Notes: generated from the sequence alone by a model not told the origin. Counted from the stretch's first letter, positions 9,965-22,720 are shown. The stretch: DNA of 64,000 nucleotides from Mycolicibacterium chitae (GCF_900637205.1 NZ_LR134355.1:2418001-2482000); one strand, 5' to 3'. Made by a program: numbers and translations.

Positions 9965-10354
9965 TCAGTCGAGGTCGATGCGGATGGTCAGCAGGTTGCT
10001 GCCCATCGCCCGGACCACGGCGCTGTTCATCCCGGGCAGTTGGCGCAGCCGGGCGGCCGGGTCGTCGTCGGGCAGCAGTGCGGCGGTGCCGGACCGCCAG
10101 CGGCCGCCGTGGCGAACCCGCACGGCCGGATTCGCCTTGATGTTGCGGACGTAATCGGAATGCTCGCCGTGCTCGGAGACCATCCAGAACTGGTCGTCGA
10201 TCAGCCGTCCGCCCACCGCGGTGCGACGGGGCTGCCCGGACTTGCGGCCGGTGGTCTCGATGAGGGTGACCGGCGCGTTACGTCCGACGGGATTGACCAG
10301 GTAGCGCTGAATGGGATGCACGACGCGGCGCTTGAGATCGTTCAGGTCCAGCAT
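9965..10354 (-). CDS. Deazaflavin (F420)-dependent nitroreductase-family protein
   Basis: This small protein of 129 residues belongs to the split-beta-barrel deazaflavin-dependent nitroreductase (Ddn/DUF385) family, which is greatly expanded in mycobacteria. Diagnostic features are VTLIETTGRKSGQPRRT, FWMVSEHGEHSDYVRNIKANP and VRHGGRW. The family usually binds F420 and reduces quinones or nitro compounds, or degrades lipids such as biliverdin analogues. I took ATG at 10354 (MLDLNDLK); a longer reading to 10465 would run through a strong hairpin and is unlikely. It lies just upstream of the FAD reductase on the same strand, with a 25-bp gap, so the two may be co-transcribed. Confidence 0.85.
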   Translation of the reverse strand: MLDLNDLKRRVVHPIQRYLVNPVGRNAPVTLIETTGRKSGQPRRTAVGGRLIDDQFWMVSEHGEHSDYVRNIKANPAVRVRHGGRWRSGTAALLPDDDPAARLRQLPGMNSAVVRAMGSNLLTIRIDLD

Positions 10355-10415
10355 GGGCGATGTCCGTTCGTCGGGAATGCTCCGCTTCGACGAGTCTAGG
10401 CCCGAACGACGGCGC

Positions 10416-10449
10416 CGCCGGGGGTGAACGCCAACGTTCACCCCCGGCG
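10416..10449. terminator. 15-bp perfect hairpin downstream of lon
   Basis: Two perfectly complementary 15-base arms (10416-10430 and 10435-10449) flank a CCAA loop. The hairpin begins 12 bp past the lon stop on the minus strand and ends about 60 bp before the nitroreductase start. It lacks a U-tract, as is common for mycobacterial hairpin terminators. Confidence 0.65.
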
Positions 10450-10461
10450 ACGGGCCGGTCG

Positions 10462-12846
<2,385 letters not shown>

Positions 12847-12858
12847 CACACCTCCAAA

Positions 12859-12879
12859 GTTGATTCTCCTGCGCTCAAC
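12859..12879 (-). promoter_or_regulatory. HAIR-like (HspR) inverted repeat before lon
   Basis: On the minus strand the sequence is GTTGAG, a spacer, and ATCAAC, with GTTGA and TCAAC separated by 11 bases. The HspR element CTTGAGT-N7-ACTCAAG has the same spacing, and 10 of its 14 defined bases match. It lies 13 bp upstream of the lon ATG, next to the ribosome-binding site. HspR control of lon is known in Streptomyces; here it is an inference. Confidence 0.4.
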
Positions 12880-12910
12880 CTTGGTGGCGTCGGGTTTGTT
12901 CCCGCCCGGC

Positions 12911-14314
12911 TCAGTTGACGTCGGTCTGCGCGCGCACCGCCTGCCGGAGTTCATGGCGCCGCCGGTCGATGATCTGGCCGATCTGATGCAGCATGGCCGG
13001 CCGTCCGGCGACCAATTCTTCGAGGTCCTCGCGGTCCACCTCGAGCATCGTGACCTCCCCGACGGCTATCGCGCGTGCGGCGACGGGTTCCCGGGTCAGA
13101 CTGGTCTGCCCGATCAGATCACCGACCTGCAGTACCCGCACACCGAGTTGTACACCCTCGACGGCGGTCTGCAGCATCACCTGCCCGGCCACGACGAACC
13201 TCATCGAGTCGGGTGTGCTGCCGGCCGCTTCGATCAGTTCGTCGGCGCCATAGCGCACCAATCGAGCCCGGTCCAACAGCCAGCGTTGATCGGCCCGGGT
13301 GAGCCGTAGCGACCGTGTTCCCTCTGCAATGGCATCCCATCGTTGCTGCTCGGTGCCGGGGTCGTCCGCTGCACCGTCGAGGTGCAGGGCGGCACGCCGC
13401 GCGGCATACCAGAGCCACCGCAGGAAGGTGGCTCCGGCCGCGGGGTCATCGGCGGGACTGCGCAGCGGGATCGAGGTGCGATACCGGCCGGCGCCCAGCG
13501 GAACCACGGTGGGCTCGACGGCGAGGTGGCGCTGCGGGAGTCTGCCCGCGACCGTGCGCAGCAAGGCAATTACGAGATCTGGCGGGTCGCACACCGCGAA
13601 GGTGGTTTCCACTGCGATATGAGGGACGCCGGTGGGTCTGCTGAGATTGGTGAAGGAGGCCCCCGCCAGCACGGAGTTCGGTGTGATGGTCAGACCATCG
13701 CCGGTGTCGATGTGCACCGAGCGCCAGTTGACCTCGCGGACCTGGCCCCGGCCGGCGGGGGTGTCAAGCCAGTCGCCGAGTTCGAATGGCTGCTCGAACA
13801 GCATGAGCAGACCGGACACGATCTGTCCCACCGCGTTCTGCAGCGCCAGGCCGATAACGATCGACGTCACACCGAGTGCGGCGAACAGACCGCCGACGTT
13901 GGCTCCCCAGACGAACGAGAAGATCAGCCCCACGCCCAGGACGATGAGCAGGACTCGTGCGACATCCAGGAAAATCGACGGTATGCGTTTACGCCAGCTA
14001 CCTTCCGGTGCGCTTTGGAACAGGGTGGCGTTGGTCCCGGACAGCAGCAAGACCAACACCACGAAACCGAGTGCGGTGGCGATCACCCGCACCGGGGTCG
14101 CCTCGATCGAGACCTCGGAGGCTTTCACCAACAGCACCAGCAATGCGGCCAGCGGCACGATGTAGACGCGTATCAGGTGGAGCGGACGCACCAGGGGACT
14201 GCTGCGTCTGCTCAGCACATGCTCCACCTCGGTGAGCACCACCAGCAGGGTGGGCAACGCGACGGCCACTCCCAGTGCCCAGTAGAACCAGGGCGAGCTG
14301 AACAGCGACGTCAT
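12911..14314 (-). CDS. MscS-family mechanosensitive channel with C-terminal cyclic-nucleotide-binding-like domain (Rv2434c-like)
   Basis: The 467-residue membrane protein has several N-terminal transmembrane helices (about 9-28, 46-66, 76-95, 118-138), then the MscS pore helix and beta domain (about 143-240: LFAALGVTSIVIGLALQN, LFEQPFELGDW). Its C-terminal domain of about 340-445 resembles a cyclic-nucleotide-binding module. The phosphate-binding cassette is degenerate: IGQTSL has Gln403 where Glu is usual, and EPVAA has Val411 where Arg is usual. The start overlaps the stop of the cyclase-like gene by one base (TGATG), so the two proteins are likely made together. The pair corresponds to M. 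tuberculosis Rv2435c-Rv2434c. Gating of an ion channel by the neighbouring sensor is a reasonable inference. Confidence 0.88.
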   Translation of the reverse strand: MTSLFSSPWFYWALGVAVALPTLLVVLTEVEHVLSRRSSPLVRPLHLIRVYIVPLAALLVLLVKASEVSIEATPVRVIATALGFVVLVLLLSGTNATLFQSAPEGSWRKRIPSIFLDVARVLLIVLGVGLIFSFVWGANVGGLFAALGVTSIVIGLALQNAVGQIVSGLLMLFEQPFELGDWLDTPAGRGQVREVNWRSVHIDTGDGLTITPNSVLAGASFTNLSRPTGVPHIAVETTFAVCDPPDLVIALLRTVAGRLPQRHLAVEPTVVPLGAGRYRTSIPLRSPADDPAAGATFLRWLWYAARRAALHLDGAADDPGTEQQRWDAIAEGTRSLRLTRADQRWLLDRARLVRYGADELIEAAGSTPDSMRFVVAGQVMLQTAVEGVQLGVRVLQVGDLIGQTSLTREPVAARAIAVGEVTMLEVDREDLEELVAGRPAMLHQIGQIIDRRRHELRQAVRAQTDVN

Positions 14315-16500
14315 CAGGACTTCTCCGTCAAACGCCAGATCGGCTCCGTGACGGTCGTCGAGCCGCGGCCAACGGTGACTTCGCCGGTCTCGACGAAGTG
14401 CCGGGACTCCCGCGTCGCGTCACGGACCGCGGAGGTGACGTAGATGCCGGGTTGGGACAAACCGCGCTGCGCTTCGAAAGCCAGATTCACCGCGGAGCCC
14501 CACATGTCGTAGATGATGTTGGTCCGGCCAACCAGCCCGGAGCTGACCGGTCCGGTGTCGATGCCGGCCCGCAGTGCCAGGTCATATCCCGTTTCGGCGT
14601 TGAATCGCCGGATGATCTGATCCATTTCGATGGCGAAATCAACGGTGCGGCCTGTGTTGTCCAATCGGGGCACGTTGAGCCCGCAGCTGGCCAGGTAACC
14701 GCTGCGCATGGTGCGTACCCGCTCCACACCGAGATGTTCGGCGGCCGCATCGAACTGCTGGAACAGGCGATTGACCACCGACAGCAGTTCGTTGGAATCC
14801 AACTGGGTCGACAGCGCGTCGAGGCCGACGATGTCTGCGAAGAGCACCGTGACGTTGTGATGGTCCTGCGCCACCACTTCGTCGCCCTCGCGATACCGCT
14901 CGACAACCGTCGCGGGCATCAGAGACAACAACAGCTCGTCGTTCTCCTTGCGCTGCTGGGCGATCAGTTCCTCTTTCAACCGCAGATTGCGCGTCATCTC
15001 GTTGAACGCGCTGGTGAGGTCGCCGAACTCATCGCGGGAAGTGACCGGCAGCGTGGTGTCGAAGTGGCCGGCGCTGATGCGCTGCGTTCCGGTCTCCAAA
15101 GCGCGTAGTGGGCGGACGAACATCCGGGCCAAGAACATCGAAGCCAGGCAGACCAGAAAGATGATGCCGACTGTGGACAGCACCAGGTTGCGGGTGAATG
15201 CCCGGACCGGCGCGAAGGCTTCGGCGGTGTCGATCTTGGCCGCGATCGACCAGTGCACCCCCGGCATGCTGACCGGACCGTAGGCCATCAGGACCTCGTT
15301 CCCGAGATAATCGCGCTGGACGAGGGTCCCGGTCTCACCCCGTTGGGCCCGCTCGAAGCCCTCCCCGCCCACCGGCTGGACCAGGGTTGTCCCGCCCAAT
15401 TGGAGGGCCTGTTCGACCACGTCGAGCGGTGTTCCGCTGGCCAGCGCCGCTTCCCGGTATCGTTCGGGGTCTTCGAGGAAAAGCCGGGAGTCGGTACGCA
15501 TCTTGCCGTCGGGTCCCGCCAGGAAAACCTCACCGGTTGCCCCGGTGCCGACCTCTTCCCAGTCTCCATCGGCGGTCACGATGCTGTTGAGTGTGGCGAT
15601 GGGGTACTGCAGCGCGAACACGCCTTCGATCCGGCCGGGTTCACCGATCGGCGACATCAGCCACGCCACCGGTTCGTTGTGGCTGGGCAGGTAGTGGGCG
15701 AAGTCGGTGGCTATCACCGTGTCGTCGTCGTGGGAACTCGTCACCAGCTCGAAGGCAGTGGTCAGACTGCTTTCGCGGTAGGGGCCGGTGAGGATGTTGG
15801 TGCCGAGATCGACGCCCCGGTAGGCGGTGTACACCACGGTGCCGTCCAGATCGATGAGCATGACGTCGTCGTAGCCGAAGCGAGTGACCATATCGCGGAA
15901 GAAGTCGTGGTGACGCCTACTGGCGGCCGACCAAGCGCTACCGTCGCCGGCGTCGTCGACCTCGATCGAGTAGGTCTCGCTGTCGTAGGGCGCCGTATAG
16001 ATGGATTGCAGGTATGTCTGCGCGTTGGATTGCGGTAGTAAGCCGGCGACATCGAGTTCGGTGTCGGATCGCTTTTCGACAAGTGGCTTGAACTCTTCAG
16101 AGTAGTACTCGCTGACCTGCTCGGCTTGTTCCGGCGACACGGACTCGTCAGCGAGTTCCGCGAAGCCTCGTTTGAACTCCCGCATCGCGGTGACGGCGGT
16201 GGCCCCGCGACTGTAGACGGCCATGGTGTCTTGCAACTCCTTGGCCTGACGCTCAGTTTGACGGGTCGATGTTTCACGCAACTCGGTCAACCGGTCGAAC
16301 ACCGATGCCCGCAGCGAACTCTGCCCCGACTGATACCCGATGAAGCCGACGACAGCGGCGGAGACCACGCTGGTCAGCAGCAGCATCAGCAACAGCTTGG
16401 ACTGGACGCTGAATCCCGAGGGCCGCCAGCGCCGCCGGGGAGTCGTCCGTCGATGCTCGGCGTCGTGGCCTACCGGTAGCTCAGTTTCGGTGTCCGTCAT
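14314..16500 (-). CDS. Membrane sensor with Cache-like, HAMP and class III adenylate-cyclase-like domains (Rv2435c-like)
   Basis: The 728-residue protein has a TM helix at about 36-56, a large extracytoplasmic Cache-like region (about 60-425), TM2 at about 437-460, HAMP (about 461-512) and a class III cyclase domain (about 545-690). The first metal Asp is present (D556 in FADIVG), as are D665 in YDMWG and N672. The second metal Asp is replaced by Ser600 in RTMRSGYL, the substrate Lys position is Arg596, and the transition-state Arg position is Glu676. A homodimer would lack the normal two-metal site, so it may be inactive, heterodimeric or a nucleotide sensor. It overlaps the MscS-like channel gene by one base. 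Homology to Rv2435c is from memory. Confidence 0.88.
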   Translation of the reverse strand: MTDTETELPVGHDAEHRRTTPRRRWRPSGFSVQSKLLLMLLLTSVVSAAVVGFIGYQSGQSSLRASVFDRLTELRETSTRQTERQAKELQDTMAVYSRGATAVTAMREFKRGFAELADESVSPEQAEQVSEYYSEEFKPLVEKRSDTELDVAGLLPQSNAQTYLQSIYTAPYDSETYSIEVDDAGDGSAWSAASRRHHDFFRDMVTRFGYDDVMLIDLDGTVVYTAYRGVDLGTNILTGPYRESSLTTAFELVTSSHDDDTVIATDFAHYLPSHNEPVAWLMSPIGEPGRIEGVFALQYPIATLNSIVTADGDWEEVGTGATGEVFLAGPDGKMRTDSRLFLEDPERYREAALASGTPLDVVEQALQLGGTTLVQPVGGEGFERAQRGETGTLVQRDYLGNEVLMAYGPVSMPGVHWSIAAKIDTAEAFAPVRAFTRNLVLSTVGIIFLVCLASMFLARMFVRPLRALETGTQRISAGHFDTTLPVTSRDEFGDLTSAFNEMTRNLRLKEELIAQQRKENDELLLSLMPATVVERYREGDEVVAQDHHNVTVLFADIVGLDALSTQLDSNELLSVVNRLFQQFDAAAEHLGVERVRTMRSGYLASCGLNVPRLDNTGRTVDFAIEMDQIIRRFNAETGYDLALRAGIDTGPVSSGLVGRTNIIYDMWGSAVNLAFEAQRGLSQPGIYVTSAVRDATRESRHFVETGEVTVGRGSTTVTEPIWRLTEKS

Positions 16501-16564
16501 TACTTGAGCAGGGTAACCGGTAGTCCCCGAGCGGGTGGCCGACCGCGAACATCCCAGAGGGTCC

Positions 16565-17893
16565 TCAGTGCGGCTGCAGGATCAGCCAGGCGTGCGCGGG
16601 TACCGTCGCATCGGTGGTGCTGGCACGGGGCGGGGCACCCGTGCCGGCGATCAGTTCGGCGCGGTCAAATCCGAGTTCGGGCAGTCGGATTGGCATCGGT
16701 TCCTCGGTCAGGTTGAGCGCCACCAGCAGTGTCTCCCCGGTCGCACCCGCGGCGCTGCTCTGGTACAGATAGCTCCGGTTATCCAGCCGCAGCGCGCTGG
16801 TACGCGCGGTGTGCAGCCACGGGTTTCGGCGGCGCAAGCCGATGAGGAACTGGTGCAGCGCGAACATCTCGGCGCCCGCGTCGTCGACCGGCAATGGGGG
16901 AGAACCGAACTCGGGGCGGATCGCATCGTCCCCACCGAAGCGCTCCTCCTTCAGACCGCGGAAGGCGAACTCGTCGCCGGCGTAGATGCTGGGCACTCCG
17001 CCGGTCGTCATCAGCACCACCAGGGCGTGTGCGACGTGGCGCGGATCGGCCAGTTGGGTGGCGATCCGGGTGACATCGTGGTTGCCGATGAAGGTCAGCG
17101 GCGCGAAGGTGTCCAGAAATTCGTTGTGCCGCTGCAGTGCCCAGTCCAGTTCGTGGAAGTTGCCGTCGTTGAGCGCACTCCAGATCGCCTTCCACAGCTC
17201 GTACTGGGTCACGGAGTCGAAGCCGGCGTCACCGACCATGCCCGGGTAGTCGCCGTGGATCACCTCGGCGACGAACCAGGCGTCGGGATGCTCGGCGCGC
17301 ACCCGCGGCAGCACCCGGGCCCAGAACCGCGGCGGGACCGCGTAGGCCGCGTCGAGGCGCCAACCGTCGGCGCCGCGGCCCAACCAGTGCGCCAAGACGT
17401 CGGCGACGTAGTCGATCACCTCGGCGTTGTCGTGGTCGAGCGCGATGAGGTCGCCGTGGCCCTCGAAGGTGGCGAAGCCACCCGGATCGCGCGGTGCGCG
17501 CCGAAACCAGTTCAGCGCCGCGGGATCACCGTCGAGCGCCGCGCGATGGCGCGCGAAGTCGACGCCCACGTGGTTGAACACACCGTCGAGCAGGACCCGC
17601 AGGCCCCGGTCGTGGGCGGCGGCGATCAGTTCGTCGAAGTCGTCGTCGTCGCCGAGACGCGGGTCGACGCGGTAGTGGTCGGTGGTGTCGTAGCCGTGCG
17701 TGCGGGAGGCGAACACCGGGCCCAGCGCGACTCCCGAGGCGCCGAGGGCCACCGCGTGGTCGAACCATTCGGTGACGCGCCGCAACCGATGTTCCTCGGG
17801 CGTCGGGGCGGGGTCGGTCGGGAAGGCGCCGACGAAGCCGAGTGGATAGACCTGCCACCAGATTGCGTGGGCGATCCACCCAGGGGTGGTCAC
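16565..17893 (-). CDS. Alpha-amylase family (GH13) glycosidase
   Basis: This 442-residue enzyme carries the GH13 barrel motifs: DGVFNHVG, the nucleophile Asp181 in DGWRLDAAY, the acid/base Glu210 in VAEVIHG and the third carboxylate Asp273 in FIGNHDV. It should hydrolyse or rearrange alpha-glucosidic bonds; the compact size with a short C-terminal beta domain suggests a small maltodextrin or trehalose-related substrate, not polymeric starch. There is no signal peptide, so it is cytosolic. The start is GTG at 17893, whose GTGA overlaps the stop of the deaminase gene. The longer reading frame further upstream lies wholly over that gene and is not used. Confidence 0.85.
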   Translation of the reverse strand: MTTPGWIAHAIWWQVYPLGFVGAFPTDPAPTPEEHRLRRVTEWFDHAVALGASGVALGPVFASRTHGYDTTDHYRVDPRLGDDDDFDELIAAAHDRGLRVLLDGVFNHVGVDFARHRAALDGDPAALNWFRRAPRDPGGFATFEGHGDLIALDHDNAEVIDYVADVLAHWLGRGADGWRLDAAYAVPPRFWARVLPRVRAEHPDAWFVAEVIHGDYPGMVGDAGFDSVTQYELWKAIWSALNDGNFHELDWALQRHNEFLDTFAPLTFIGNHDVTRIATQLADPRHVAHALVVLMTTGGVPSIYAGDEFAFRGLKEERFGGDDAIRPEFGSPPLPVDDAGAEMFALHQFLIGLRRRNPWLHTARTSALRLDNRSYLYQSSAAGATGETLLVALNLTEEPMPIRLPELGFDRAELIAGTGAPPRASTTDATVPAHAWLILQPH

Positions 17894-18369
17894 GGTCGAA
17901 ACCTGGCCTCGTACAAGGCCTTCATCTCGTCCTCGAACTCGGCGACCGGGCCCTCGGCCACGACCCGCGGGGCCACCGTGGTGATGGGCAGTGGCGCAAC
18001 GGGACCCGGCGGGCAGCCCCATTCCTCGCGCCAGGTGGACAGCTGCGCCGACGAAGTGGCGTAGACGATGCGGCCCAGACCCACCCAGGCGTGGGCGGCC
18101 GAGCACATCGGGCAGTGCTCGCCGGTGGTGTAGACCGTGGCCCGGATGCGGCGCACGGGCGGGACGTTGGCCGCGGCCCACTGCGCGATGGCGAACTCGG
18201 GGTGCCGGGTCGCGTCGCCGCCGGCGACCCGGTTGCGGTCCTCGAAGAGGATCTTGCCGTCGGCGTCGACCAGGATCGAGCCGAACGGTTCATCACCGGC
18301 TTCGAGAGCTTCGCGCGCCAGTTCGACACAGCGCGCCAGGTATTCGACATCCACCTCGGTCACGGCCAC
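17890..18369 (-). CDS. Nucleoside/nucleobase deaminase (cytidine-deaminase fold)
   Basis: The 159-residue protein has the zinc motifs of the deaminase superfamily: H56-P-E58 and C86-P-M-C89 with VYTTGEHCPMC in between. It resembles guanine deaminases and tRNA adenosine deaminases, but the C-terminal half (WGCPPG, EDEMKALYEARF) favours a free base or nucleoside substrate over tRNA. GTG at 18369 was taken; GTG at 18363 is equally possible. It lies 11 bp after irtB on the same strand and overlaps the amylase gene by 4 bp, so it may be transcribed with both. Confidence 0.83.
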   Translation of the reverse strand: MAVTEVDVEYLARCVELAREALEAGDEPFGSILVDADGKILFEDRNRVAGGDATRHPEFAIAQWAAANVPPVRRIRATVYTTGEHCPMCSAAHAWVGLGRIVYATSSAQLSTWREEWGCPPGPVAPLPITTVAPRVVAEGPVAEFEDEMKALYEARFRP

Positions 18370-18380
18370 GCTCGCCGAGT

Positions 18381-20126
18381 CTACGCACCGTCGGCGGCGG
18401 CCCCGGCGATCTGCCATTCGGCCGCGGCGCGCTGCTGCGTCCAGAACTCGGCGAAGCGGCCGTCGGCGACCAGCAGCTGCTCGATGCTGCCGTCCTCGAC
18501 GATGCGGCCGGATTCGACGAACAGCACCCGGTCGGCGTTGCGGATGCTGGCCAGCCGGTGCGCGACGATCACCCGGGTGCGCGGCCGCTGATCGGCGGTC
18601 AGCGCGTCCACCACGGCGGCCTCGTTCTCGGTGTCCAGGGCGCTGGTGGCCTCGTCGACCAGCAGCACCGGCGCGGGTTTGACCAGGGCGCGCGCGATGC
18701 TGACCCGTTGCCGCTCGCCGCCGGACAGTGCGGTGCCGGCCTCGCCGACCACGGTCCGATCGCCGTCGGGCAACCGGCCGGTCAGCTCGTCGACCCGGGC
18801 CAGGCGCATGGCCTCGGTTACCGCACCGTCGCCGGCCTGCGGGTCGCCGACCAGGATGTTGTCGCGCACCGACCCGTCGAACAGATACGGGTGCTGGAAC
18901 ACCACGCTGACCGCGGCGCGGCGCTGTTCGGGGGTCAGCGTCGCCAGATCCACTCCGTCGAACAGCACCCGGCCGCGCTGCGGTTCGTGCAGCCCGGCGA
19001 TCAACCCCAGGATGGTGCTCTTCCCCGAACCGGACGGACCGACGATGGCCGTGGTGCCCGCGGGATCCAGCGTGAAGCTCACGTTCGACAGCAGCGGCTC
19101 ATCCCCGTAACCGAACGTGACGTCCTCGAACTCGATGCGGGGGGCCTGCGGCGCGGCCAATCCGGCGGTGCCGGCCGTCAGCGTGGGCGCGTCCAGCACG
19201 GCCTGGATCCGACCCAGGGTCGCCCGCGTGGTCTCGATGGCCGGCGCCAACTCGCTGAGCGCGCTGAACGGCTCCAGGTAACGCGAGATCACCACGATCA
19301 GCGCGATCGCCTCCGGCACACCGAGTTCCCCGCGCACGGTCAGCAGCGTGGTCATGCCGGCCAACAGGATCAGCGCCAACTGGCTGGCCAGGCTGAACAG
19401 CAGCTGACCGGGAATCTGCATGGTCAGCAGCCGCAGCGTGGCGCCGTGCTGGGCCTCCAGCGCCGCGCCGACCTGGCTGCGGGCCGGGGCGACCCGGCGG
19501 GCCGCCCGCAACGCCTGCTGGGTGCGGGCGAATTCGATGATGCGCTCGGTGAGTGCGGAATTGGTCTCGTCGGCGACGGCGTCGGCCCGCCGCGACAACC
19601 GGCCGGCCGCCCACATCGCGCCCAGCAGCACGGCCACCCCGACCAGCGCCGCCAGCCCCAGCGGCAGCGAGATCGCCAGCAGCGCAACCGCAATGGCGGC
19701 CGGCAGGAGGATGGCGCTGACCAGCGGGGTGAGCAGGTTGACCACCAGGCCGACCAGTTCCGGCCCGGTGGAGGCGATGGCCTGCCGGGCCGTGGCGGTG
19801 TTGTCGGCGTCGAGCCAATTCAGCCGCACGTTCGGCAGCCGGTCCGCGACGTCGTGCTGGGTGTGGTCGAGCAGTGCGAAGCCCAGGTCGAAACCCCGTC
19901 GGGCGGTGCTGGTGTCGATGATCCAGCACGCCACGGTGACGACGGTCAGCCAGCCCAGCCAGGGCCAGGCCCGCGCCGGGTCGTCGCCGAACAGGGCCGC
20001 GACCAGCGGCACCAACAGCACCGTGGCCGCCGCGCGCAGCAGCACCGAGGCCACCGTCAGGACGGCGTAGCCGTTGATCTTGCCGCGCTGATCCGCGGGA
20101 ACGAGAGCGAGCAGCGTGCGGATCAT
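18381..20126 (-). CDS. irtB: Mycobactin importer subunit IrtB (ABC transmembrane-ATPase)
   Basis: IrtB is half of the IrtAB heterodimer that brings ferric mycobactin/carboxymycobactin across the inner membrane. The 581-residue protein has an exporter-fold membrane domain (about 15-310) and an ATPase with GPSGSGKST at about 360, a Q-loop, [15 protein letters not shown] at about 465 and the Walker [12 protein letters not shown]. Its length is close to the 579 residues of M. tuberculosis IrtB (Rv1349). The ATG overlaps the irtA stop by four bases, as expected for equimolar subunits. It follows irtA, which has an IdeR-like box upstream. Confidence 0.93.
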   Translation of the reverse strand: MIRTLLALVPADQRGKINGYAVLTVASVLLRAAATVLLVPLVAALFGDDPARAWPWLGWLTVVTVACWIIDTSTARRGFDLGFALLDHTQHDVADRLPNVRLNWLDADNTATARQAIASTGPELVGLVVNLLTPLVSAILLPAAIAVALLAISLPLGLAALVGVAVLLGAMWAAGRLSRRADAVADETNSALTERIIEFARTQQALRAARRVAPARSQVGAALEAQHGATLRLLTMQIPGQLLFSLASQLALILLAGMTTLLTVRGELGVPEAIALIVVISRYLEPFSALSELAPAIETTRATLGRIQAVLDAPTLTAGTAGLAAPQAPRIEFEDVTFGYGDEPLLSNVSFTLDPAGTTAIVGPSGSGKSTILGLIAGLHEPQRGRVLFDGVDLATLTPEQRRAAVSVVFQHPYLFDGSVRDNILVGDPQAGDGAVTEAMRLARVDELTGRLPDGDRTVVGEAGTALSGGERQRVSIARALVKPAPVLLVDEATSALDTENEAAVVDALTADQRPRTRVIVAHRLASIRNADRVLFVESGRIVEDGSIEQLLVADGRFAEFWTQQRAAAEWQIAGAAADGA

Positions 20127-22720
20127 CGGCGGGCCTCCTCGACCGCGGCGCCGCGACCGGAATCCCACAGCGCGCGGTACCGACCCCCGGCGGCGAACAA
20201 CTGGTCGTGGGTGCCGATCTCGGCGATGCGGCCGTGATCGAGCACCACGATCTGGTCGGCGTGGGTGATGGTGTGCAGGCGGTGCGCGATCACCAGCACC
20301 GTGCGGTCCCGGGTCAGCCGGTTGAGCGCCTGCTGGACAAGGAATTCCGACTCGGGGTCGGCGAACGCGGTGGCCTCGTCGAGGATCAGCACCGGGGTGT
20401 CGGCCAGGATCGCGCGGGCGATCGTCAGGCGTTGCCGCTCGCCGCCGGACAGCCCACCGGCCTGCAGCACCGTGTCGTAGCCCTGCGGCAGCGCCATGAT
20501 GCGGTCGTGGATCTGCGCCTCGCGGGCCGCGGTCTCGATCTCCGCCGCGCCGGCGTCGGGCCGGGCCAGCGCGATGTTCTCGGCCACGGTGCCGGCCACC
20601 AGTTGGGTCTCTTGCAGGACGAAACCGACACGCTGGTACAGGTCGTCGGCCTCCAGCGAGCGAATATCCTTGCCGCCGATGCGGATTGCGCCCGCGCCGA
20701 CGTCGTGGAAGCGGGCCAGCAGCGCGGCCAGCGTGGACTTCCCGGACCCCGACGGCCCGACCAGGGCGGTGACCGTGCCGGGGCGCAGTTCGAGGCTGAC
20801 GTCGTCGATCACCGCGACACCGGGGCGGTAGCCGAAGGTCACCCGGTCGAAGGTGACCGTGCCGTCGGGCAGCGGTGTCGTCGCGGAAGCGCCCGATTCG
20901 GCCCGCAGCGTGAGTTCGTTCTCGTCGAGCGCTCCCTGCAGGCGCCGGGCGGCGAGCATGCCGCCCTGGATGCCGCCCAACCCGTAGCCGATACCGAGCA
21001 GACGGGCGCCGAAGGTGGTGCCCAGGAACAGGAACGGCAGCAGGTTCACCGGGTCCATCCAGCCCGCCACCACCAGTGGGGTCCCGACGGCCATGATCAG
21101 CCAGAGGAACGTCGACGGGCGGGTGACCAGATCCATCAGGGTCTTCTTGCCGACGAAGGGTCGCTGCCAGTCCACCAGGAACGCGATGTACTCCTCGAGG
21201 CGGCGTCGGAAGGTCGACGCCGCCGCGCCGCCGAAGACCCGCACCACCGGTTGGCCCTCCAGGTAGGCGCCGGCCTCGCCGGTCATCCGCTCCGTCCACT
21301 TCTGCGACTGCCCGATCTTGGGTCCGGACTGGATGGACATCACCGACATCAGCACCAGGGCGAACAGCACCGGCACCAGCAGCACCAGCGCCAGCCGCCA
21401 GTCCACCACGAACAGGTAGATCAGCACCGCCAGCGGCGCGATGACCGCGGCCACCGCATCGGGGATCGCGTGGGTGATCAGGTAGTGCAGCGACAGCGTG
21501 TCGTCCTGCACCAGTTGCTTGACCGAACCGGATCCGCGCGCGGTGAACCACCCCAGCGGGAGCTTGGACAGCTTCGTCAGCAGCCGGGCCCGCAGGTCGC
21601 GGGCGAAGTTCGCATCGACCCGATGCAGCCACAGGGTCAGCGCCGCGGTCAGCACGGTGCCGGTGCCCAGCAGACCCACGGCGGCCAGGCCCAGGCTCCA
21701 CAGCCGCTCGGATTCGGCCCCGATGAGCAGCAACCGGGCCAGTTCGACCAGCAGCACGAACGGCGCGAGTTGGATCAGCGTGATGATCGCCTGCAGCACG
21801 CCCGAGACGATCAGCGGCGTCTTGAGCGGTGCCAGCAGCCGGCCCGCACCCTGCGCGCGCCAGCTGCCCTGTCGGGCCGCCGCGGCGGGCGCGGCGGCCG
21901 GCTTGGGTTCCGGGGCCGGAGCGGTCTCGGCGGCGGGCCGGGCCGGCGCGGGTGCGGTCTTCTCGTCGCCGCGCTTGGAGCCCATCGCGCGACCCTCGGT
22001 CCAGTAGGCCTGCGGGTGCATCTCGGACTTCGGGAACCCGAACTCGTCGCGCAGTCGGGTCCGCAGCACCTTGAGCGAGCCGGCCTCGGGGGTCACCCAC
22101 GCGTACCAGTTGGACCAGTCGCGGGTCTCGATGGCCGCCGCCAGCGAGTTGGTGTCGCGGCGCTGCACCCACTGCACCCGCAGCCGCGGGTGCTCGGCCA
22201 GCGGGATCTGCCGGTCGTCGTCGTCGTGGTATTCGAGGTAGGCCTCGATGGGCAATTCGGCCGGAACCGCCTCGATGATGCCGTTGATGGCCGGTATCGA
22301 CGCCGGGTCGCCGATCAGCAGGTAGCCGGCGGGCTGGTCCTCGGGGGCCTCGGGAACGGTGAAACCCCGCGAGCCCAGCACGATCACCGGGACGGTGTCG
22401 CCGGCGGTCGCGGCGCGGGCCCAGGTGGTGGCGGGGCCGGCGGGTTCGTGCAGGACGACGTCGATGGCGAAGCGCCCGGTCTCCGGGTCGGCCTCTGAGA
22501 GCGTGTAGCCGCGCTGGAACTCGGTGTCGGAGCCCTCGGGGTCGGGGAACCAGAAGCGCAGCCACGACGTCGGCTCCACCACCGCGTCCTCGAACAACGT
22601 CGGCGAGACCATCCGGACCCGCAGGAAACGTGGGGCCAGCAGGAACGTTTCGACGACGGTGGCCTGGTGGTCGCGGGCTCCGAAGCCCTTCATCATCACG
22701 CCCTGGAAACCGCGCGCCAT
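20123..22720 (-). CDS. irtA: Mycobactin importer subunit IrtA with siderophore-interacting domain
   Basis: IrtA is the larger IrtAB subunit. The 865-residue protein begins with a cytosolic siderophore-interacting flavin-reductase domain (about 10-250: FRVRMV-type strand, [30 protein letters not shown]), which reduces the ferric siderophore. An Ala/Pro-rich linker (about 255-290), an exporter-fold membrane domain and an ATPase (Walker A near 655, LSGGERQRL near 757) follow. This fused order is characteristic of mycobacterial IrtA (Rv1348). ATG at 22720 is preceded by GAGAGG at good spacing; GTG at 22726 is an alternative. An IdeR-like box at 22779-22797 fits iron-repressed expression. Confidence 0.95.
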   Translation of the reverse strand: MARGFQGVMMKGFGARDHQATVVETFLLAPRFLRVRMVSPTLFEDAVVEPTSWLRFWFPDPEGSDTEFQRGYTLSEADPETGRFAIDVVLHEPAGPATTWARAATAGDTVPVIVLGSRGFTVPEAPEDQPAGYLLIGDPASIPAINGIIEAVPAELPIEAYLEYHDDDDRQIPLAEHPRLRVQWVQRRDTNSLAAAIETRDWSNWYAWVTPEAGSLKVLRTRLRDEFGFPKSEMHPQAYWTEGRAMGSKRGDEKTAPAPARPAAETAPAPEPKPAAAPAAAARQGSWRAQGAGRLLAPLKTPLIVSGVLQAIITLIQLAPFVLLVELARLLLIGAESERLWSLGLAAVGLLGTGTVLTAALTLWLHRVDANFARDLRARLLTKLSKLPLGWFTARGSGSVKQLVQDDTLSLHYLITHAIPDAVAAVIAPLAVLIYLFVVDWRLALVLLVPVLFALVLMSVMSIQSGPKIGQSQKWTERMTGEAGAYLEGQPVVRVFGGAAASTFRRRLEEYIAFLVDWQRPFVGKKTLMDLVTRPSTFLWLIMAVGTPLVVAGWMDPVNLLPFLFLGTTFGARLLGIGYGLGGIQGGMLAARRLQGALDENELTLRAESGASATTPLPDGTVTFDRVTFGYRPGVAVIDDVSLELRPGTVTALVGPSGSGKSTLAALLARFHDVGAGAIRIGGKDIRSLEADDLYQRVGFVLQETQLVAGTVAENIALARPDAGAAEIETAAREAQIHDRIMALPQGYDTVLQAGGLSGGERQRLTIARAILADTPVLILDEATAFADPESEFLVQQALNRLTRDRTVLVIAHRLHTITHADQIVVLDHGRIAEIGTHDQLFAAGGRYRALWDSGRGAAVEEARR

